Source of the DNA: Adineta ricciae
Lineage: Eukaryota; Rotifera; Eurotatoria; Adinetida; Adinetidae
Length of the DNA: 64,000 bases
Reading direction: 5' to 3'
Assembly (NCBI GenBank): GCA_905250025.1
Contig: CAJNOJ010000098.1
Span: forward strand, 217,107-281,106
Positions 59,820 through 64,000 of the stretch are shown in pieces. The notes under the pieces were generated by a model that had not been told where the DNA came from, ran no database searches, and saw only the letters and a list, made by a program, of their open reading frames with translations. How positions within the stretch are numbered: the stretch's first letter is position 1; every line of letters starts with the position of its first letter. The position numbers and the translations under genes are program-made.

Positions 59820-61096
59820 ATGGATAAAAATTCTAATGTTGCATCATCGAATCCAGTCGAAAAGGCAAGAGAAGAGTCTATTAAATGCAAAATTTGCGGT
59901 GCGCCAGCGGAGCATTCGAACTATGGCGCGGTATCATGTTCACCATGCAAAATGTTTTTTCGGCGAAATGCTATTACTGGACAAGTGAAAATTATCGATA
60001 AATTCATCTCTTCAGTGCGTTTTCTTTGTCTTTCTAGCTTAAATTCAAATGTGACTCGGACGAAGACTGCGAAGTTAATGTAAATAATCGTCACGTATGC
60101 TCCGCATGTCGATTAGCAAAATGTTTTGCCAATGGAATGCAATCGGAACTGATTCGATCTTCTCTGTCAAAGAAAACTGTATCGAAAGAAAAAGCAAATC
60201 CCACCACTGAAACGATCACTGAAACGTCGAATATCCTTACAAGATCTGAAGAAGAAAACCAGTTGCAACAAGTATTCAATTTGCTTGTGAACAACCTTTA
60301 TTGTCTCTTGCTCTTCTAGTTTCCAACTAGGAATCTTTTACAATTACAACCGGTTGGTTCGCCATTGTACTCAGTACAGTGGACAGTTCTATCAAGTTTG
60401 ATATATTGTTACAATGAGAGTAAAATTTTATCCCTAGCTCGTCAAATTTCCACTGAAAGCACTGTTGCACAAAGCAGTGCAACGTTATCAACGCAACTGT
60501 TCTCAGAAGTATATCAAGCGGCTGAAAATTATCTTCGTTCGAATCGAAATTATGCACAATTGTCGTACGACGATCGAGCCGGCTTTCTTCGTATGGCTGC
60601 CGAAAGCACGACGTGGTCTGGTCTGATATTCATTTGGAAACAATGCCAACTTTCCAATTGTCCATCATTTGTAACCTATTTTCAAAATTACTACGGTCAA
60701 AATGCACTGAATTTAGTCGAACATGTTTTAAAATATATGGAAACCGACGTTGTGATTTTCAAGCTAGGTTTGTCCCTATTTACTTTTTGTAACAATCTTT
60801 TACTAGTTCCTTCAACAATGGTTGTTAAACCAGCAAGCACGCTTACGACTTTTCGGATTCAAAACAATAACGCCGAGATTACATGGAAATATCTTTTGTT
60901 TAAATACGGCCTTCAATTGTCAGTTCGACGATTTCTCAATTTAATCAAATGTTTTCTATCGACCATTGAAACCATGTATGAGGCGCAAAGTATACCGGTG
61001 CATGTGAACGCCGTGGAAGCCGTAGTCGAACGAGTGGAACTAGCGTTTATCTTAGATGATATTGGATATATTAATGATACTCGAGCTGATCCATGA
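59820..61096 (+). CDS. Nuclear hormone receptor (NR-2)
   Basis: Three exons (59820-59984, 60038-60271, 60320-61096) give 391 residues. The DNA-binding domain begins at about residue 22: IKCKICGAPAEHSNYGAVSC, P-box CSPCKMFFRR, then KCDSDEDCEVNVNNRHVCSAC and RLAKCFANGM. All eight zinc Cys are present. The ligand-binding region (about 135-391) is helical and divergent, with ITWKYLLFKYGLQLSVRRFLN aligning with the same block in NR-1. The shared intron positions and P-box show that NR-1, NR-2 and the pseudogene arose by local duplication. An AATAAA lies near 61187. Confidence 0.88.
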
Positions 61097-61416
61097 GAAT
61101 TGTCTTGTAAAGTCTTTTTTATTCATTGCAATTCTGAATGACATATTTATGTGTACTAAAAATCGATTTATACGTATTGTAAAAGTAAATAAATAGTGTT
61201 TATTTTAATGTCAAAATCTTGACGATGGTATTTTTCTCAGAAGGCGATAGTTAACTGTTGTTCTAAACGAATTTCACGCTCTCAATTGTAGTATGTTTAT
61301 CCGAAAGAGTCATGTTGGTTGTCGTTCTTCACGAAAAACTTGTTTTTATTGAATACATAAACACAACACGCAAACAGAACGAAATAATATCAAGAAAGAA
61401 AGAAAAATCATCGATT
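61097..61416. other. Intergenic between convergent genes
   Basis: About 320 nt holding the 3' UTRs of NR-2 (+) and RBM22 (-). No gene seen. Confidence 0.5.
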
Positions 61417-63055
61417 TTATTCATTGGCCTTTCCATGTGATGCTGTTGAACCAACACGCGATGGATCTTGAGATGGATAATGTACACTAGACGTACGCAA
61501 TGATAATGGAGGCGGCATATGACCATAAGATAACGACGACGTATAGTCGCCTAGATCCGGAGGTGGCATTGGTGGTGGAGGAAGAAATGTATTCGAGGCT
61601 GTCGATGCTGCCATGTTTGATGACGATGATAGACCAAAGAAATCCGTTTTCGCTTCACTTGATGGCATGGGGACAACTGAGAGAAAGAAAAGTTCGAATC
61701 TTTTTCAAGGAAAGAAATACGTTTCATTACTTGATGGAAGGCCCGGTACAGGCTCGTAATTGCTTTCATATCCACCTGCTTCACCTGTACGTCCACTACT
61801 GGCTTGTGCTGATGGTGGTTTACCCCATTTAACGGATAAACGTTTGCCGTCGATGACTAATTTGTTAAATGTTTCTTTTGCTGCTCGTTCAGCTGCGTCT
61901 CGTTGTGTAAATTGAACAAAAGCACATGATTGCTTCGGTACAACAGTGACCGAGCGAATTTCTCCATATTGATAAAAGTGATCTCTAGAAAAAAAGATAA
62001 GCGTTTATTCGTTTTCCTACAGCAAATCAAATTCAACAAACCGAAGTTGCTGTTCATCGATATCGACAACGTTTCCAATATAAAGTGTAGTAACAGTTTT
62101 ATCTTCTGGTGCTTCCAGTTGTGGTGCTTCTTTATAACGCGATAAAAGTTTCTCAGCGACAGGATCGTTGATACCGTAGAAACGATCGCGAATATTTTGA
62201 GTCGATAGAGGATCGTCAGGATCCGATGGTTTTTCATGTCTAGACGATGGAGAACGAATGAAATAATTTTGATTTTCAATCAACATTTTGTACATACCGA
62301 TATGGACATTCTTCACCTCGTTTACATTCACCTTTGACGTAAAACGAGCAAATATGAGGTTGATTACGTTTGTAATACGGTGCTGATCGTGCCAATTTCA
62401 TCAGAACATCGCTTGGTGGTTGAGCTTTAGCTAATTGGCCATATGGTTGGGGTTGTTGATCAAGTGCCATCTAAATACATCTTGATATTGATCTTTACAA
62501 CAAAAAACACGAATTCTCACCTCTCCTTCAACATTTTGGGTGAAGTACTCTTTATTCACGTGCGATTTTGGAACACTGTCAGTGATTTGTAAAGCTTCAT
62601 CACGAACTTGAACAGGTAAACCTGAAGGAAAAAACCGAACGACATGTTTAGTTAGTAGATATTTTTCAGTACAAACCGTATTCAAGATCGAGTAAACATG
62701 TTTGACAAACATTTTTCACTTTACTACACGTTTGACAGATTTCTGTCTTTTTGAAACGCATACGAGCACCCGGGCACCAACGAAAGATCGTAAATGGACG
62801 ATTACATATCTTACACTCTTGTCCATATCGTTCTTTCATCTAAATTAATATATCTAATTTCATAAACAAACGACAAAAAGCCGTATATTTACCATTCGAA
62901 TGTAAGGATTATCGCCAAGACATGTTTGACATAAAATTGGAAACTCCTATCCAAATAAATACACATTCAATTGAAAGACTTCTTCTAGAAACTCAACATA
63001 CCGAATCTTCCCAATTTTGCCGATTGTATGTGTTTGAAAGAAGAGAGATTGACAT
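61417..63055 (-). CDS. RBM22: RBM22 / Slt11 pre-mRNA splicing factor
   Basis: RBM22 sits in the activated spliceosome and contacts U6 and the pre-mRNA. Exon 1 (63002-63055) encodes [12 protein letters not shown] and is spliced to [18 protein letters not shown], then [36 protein letters not shown] and [14 protein letters not shown]. These form the N-terminal zinc region, nearly identical to the human protein. A CCCH finger follows ([19 protein letters not shown]), then [15 protein letters not shown], an RRM (TTLYIGNVV ... [16 protein letters not shown]) and a Pro-rich C-terminus. The stop is TAA at 61417-61419. Introns are short throughout. Confidence 0.94.
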
Positions 63056-63448
63056 GATAATCTATGCTCGTTATGTATGTTGCAAGTCAAAAAGAATGAA
63101 TGCAAGAATCAATAAACAAAACAATGATGATGATGTTTCACGATCAGCTCATCCGATTGGATTCAACTGATTGACTAACAAGAATTTTTCAACGACAGAT
63201 GGCAGTAGCAGGTGAACATTGAATTACGTCTTTAGATAAATTAGACACAATTAACTTATCTCAACAATAAGAAAGGGAACTATCAACAACGAATCATCAA
63301 TAACGTCGAGATAATCTCTTTCTACTACTTATCAAGTCAAGGATAAATAGATTTTCATCGAAAATAGACAGCGAGATTCATTTTCTTATCTACAAATATC
63401 TCCTACGGATGAATAATCATTTGTCAACACTGGACAGATCCGTTTGGA
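63056..63448. promoter_or_regulatory. Divergent upstream region RBM22 / secreted protein
   Basis: About 400 nt between the RBM22 start (-) and the TATA box of the next gene (+). AT-rich, nothing coding seen. Confidence 0.35.
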
Positions 63449-63456
63449 TATAAAAA
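63449..63456 (+). promoter_or_regulatory. TATA box
   Basis: TATAAAAA lies 45-52 nt upstream of the ATG at 63501. With a start of transcription about 30 nt downstream it predicts a 5' UTR of about 20 nt. Confidence 0.5.
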
Positions 63457-63500
63457 GACGTTTTCTCAGTACTGTCTGGTCTCATAAAGAACAAGAAATC

Positions 63501-63993
63501 ATGGTCAATCGCCGTATACTTCTCCTGTTCATTGCTGTAACGTTGTTCATCACTGTATTACAAGCTGAACGTGCTCGTAACGATAATCTTCAAGATGCCG
63601 AACAAGAAATAGATTTTACCAATCATAGCGAAGACGATGGTAACAATTAATTGGAAAGCAGTATCCAAAGTTGAAAGTTGTTTCTTTAGATGTAATTGAA
63701 ACTATCAAACGATTTTGGAAGAATAAAAAGACAACAACACCTAAACCATCTTCCGACTCGATTTCAGCATTGATTACAACAACAAAACCAACTTCGATTT
63801 CGAAACTTTCAACTTCAACTAAATCATCCGCTTTCAGTGGTTTATTTGGTAATAAAGGCAAGACGACTTCGGGTAGCGGATGTAGGTAACATTTGTCATG
63901 ATCGAGAAGGTAAAAAGAAAGTTTTTCTTTGAATAGTGGCAAGTAGCACATCGCGATCTGGTACTGGACGCTTAACAACTGCAGCACCAAAAG
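63501..63993 (+). CDS. Secreted Ser/Thr/Lys-rich protein (3' end outside window)
   Basis: Exons 63501-63639, 63690-63881 and 63937-63993 join in phase, and a GTGAGA donor at 63994 shows that the gene continues beyond the window. The first 22 residues form a signal peptide (MVNRRILLLFIAVTLFITVLQA). The mature part starts acidic and then becomes low complexity in Thr, Ser, Lys and Pro (KTTTPKPSSDS, TKPTSISKLSTSTKSS), suggesting O-glycosylation. I chose ATG 63501 over an upstream in-frame start because it follows the TATA box at a short distance and begins the signal peptide. Family unknown. Confidence 0.6.
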
Positions 63994-64000
63994 GTGAGAC

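Overview
The window is nuclear DNA from an animal with a compact, AT-rich genome. Most genes are cut by many short (about 45-75 nt) GT-AG introns, lie close together on both strands and encode metazoan proteins: an RGS12/loco regulator, GOLGA7, PTP1B, Rab2, WDR3, a Munc13-4/BAIAP3-like protein, ZC2HC1, RBM22 and nuclear receptors. The style and the odd extras (a VWA-endonuclease V fusion, a fungal/bacterial-type cysteine synthase, divergent nuclear receptors) suggest a bdelloid rotifer. That is inference; no diagnostic marker is present.

1-25013 is an RGS12-like locus carrying a direct repeat of about 9.7 kb. Copy A (1-9780) and copy B (13386-about 23097) are collinear, with hand-counted divergence of about 2-5 % in exons. 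Copy A ends in a poly-C run and a 60-N assembly gap (9840-9899). Between the copies lie a complete GOLGA7 gene and a PDZ-PTB-RGS gene that ends inside copy B. Each repeat holds up to seven candidate alternative first exons, all ending in phase 0, upstream of a second RGS domain. In copy B that RGS is followed either by a short stop exon or by exons for a Ras-binding-like region and a degenerate GoLoco-like segment.

25014-39668 holds a lone 5S rRNA gene (26061-26180), PTP1B with its membrane tail (-), Rab2 (-), WDR3/Utp12 (+) and a C2-MUN-C2 exocytosis factor (-). 39669-42453 is gene-poor, with one or two weak small genes.

42454-56361 holds a secreted protein of unknown function (-); a 1233-residue VWA protein fused to endonuclease V (+), with an exceptional 2.67 kb exon; a 2-O-sulfotransferase-family type II membrane protein lacking the expected catalytic residues (+); ZC2HC1 (-); a cysteine-synthase-type PLP enzyme (+); and a membrane-anchored GALT/HIT-superfamily protein (+), with a small two-exon gene nested antisense in one of its introns.

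56996-61096 is a cluster of two intact nuclear receptors and one decayed receptor. It is followed by the splicing factor RBM22 (-) and, cut by the window end, a secreted Ser/Thr-rich protein (+) behind a TATA box.
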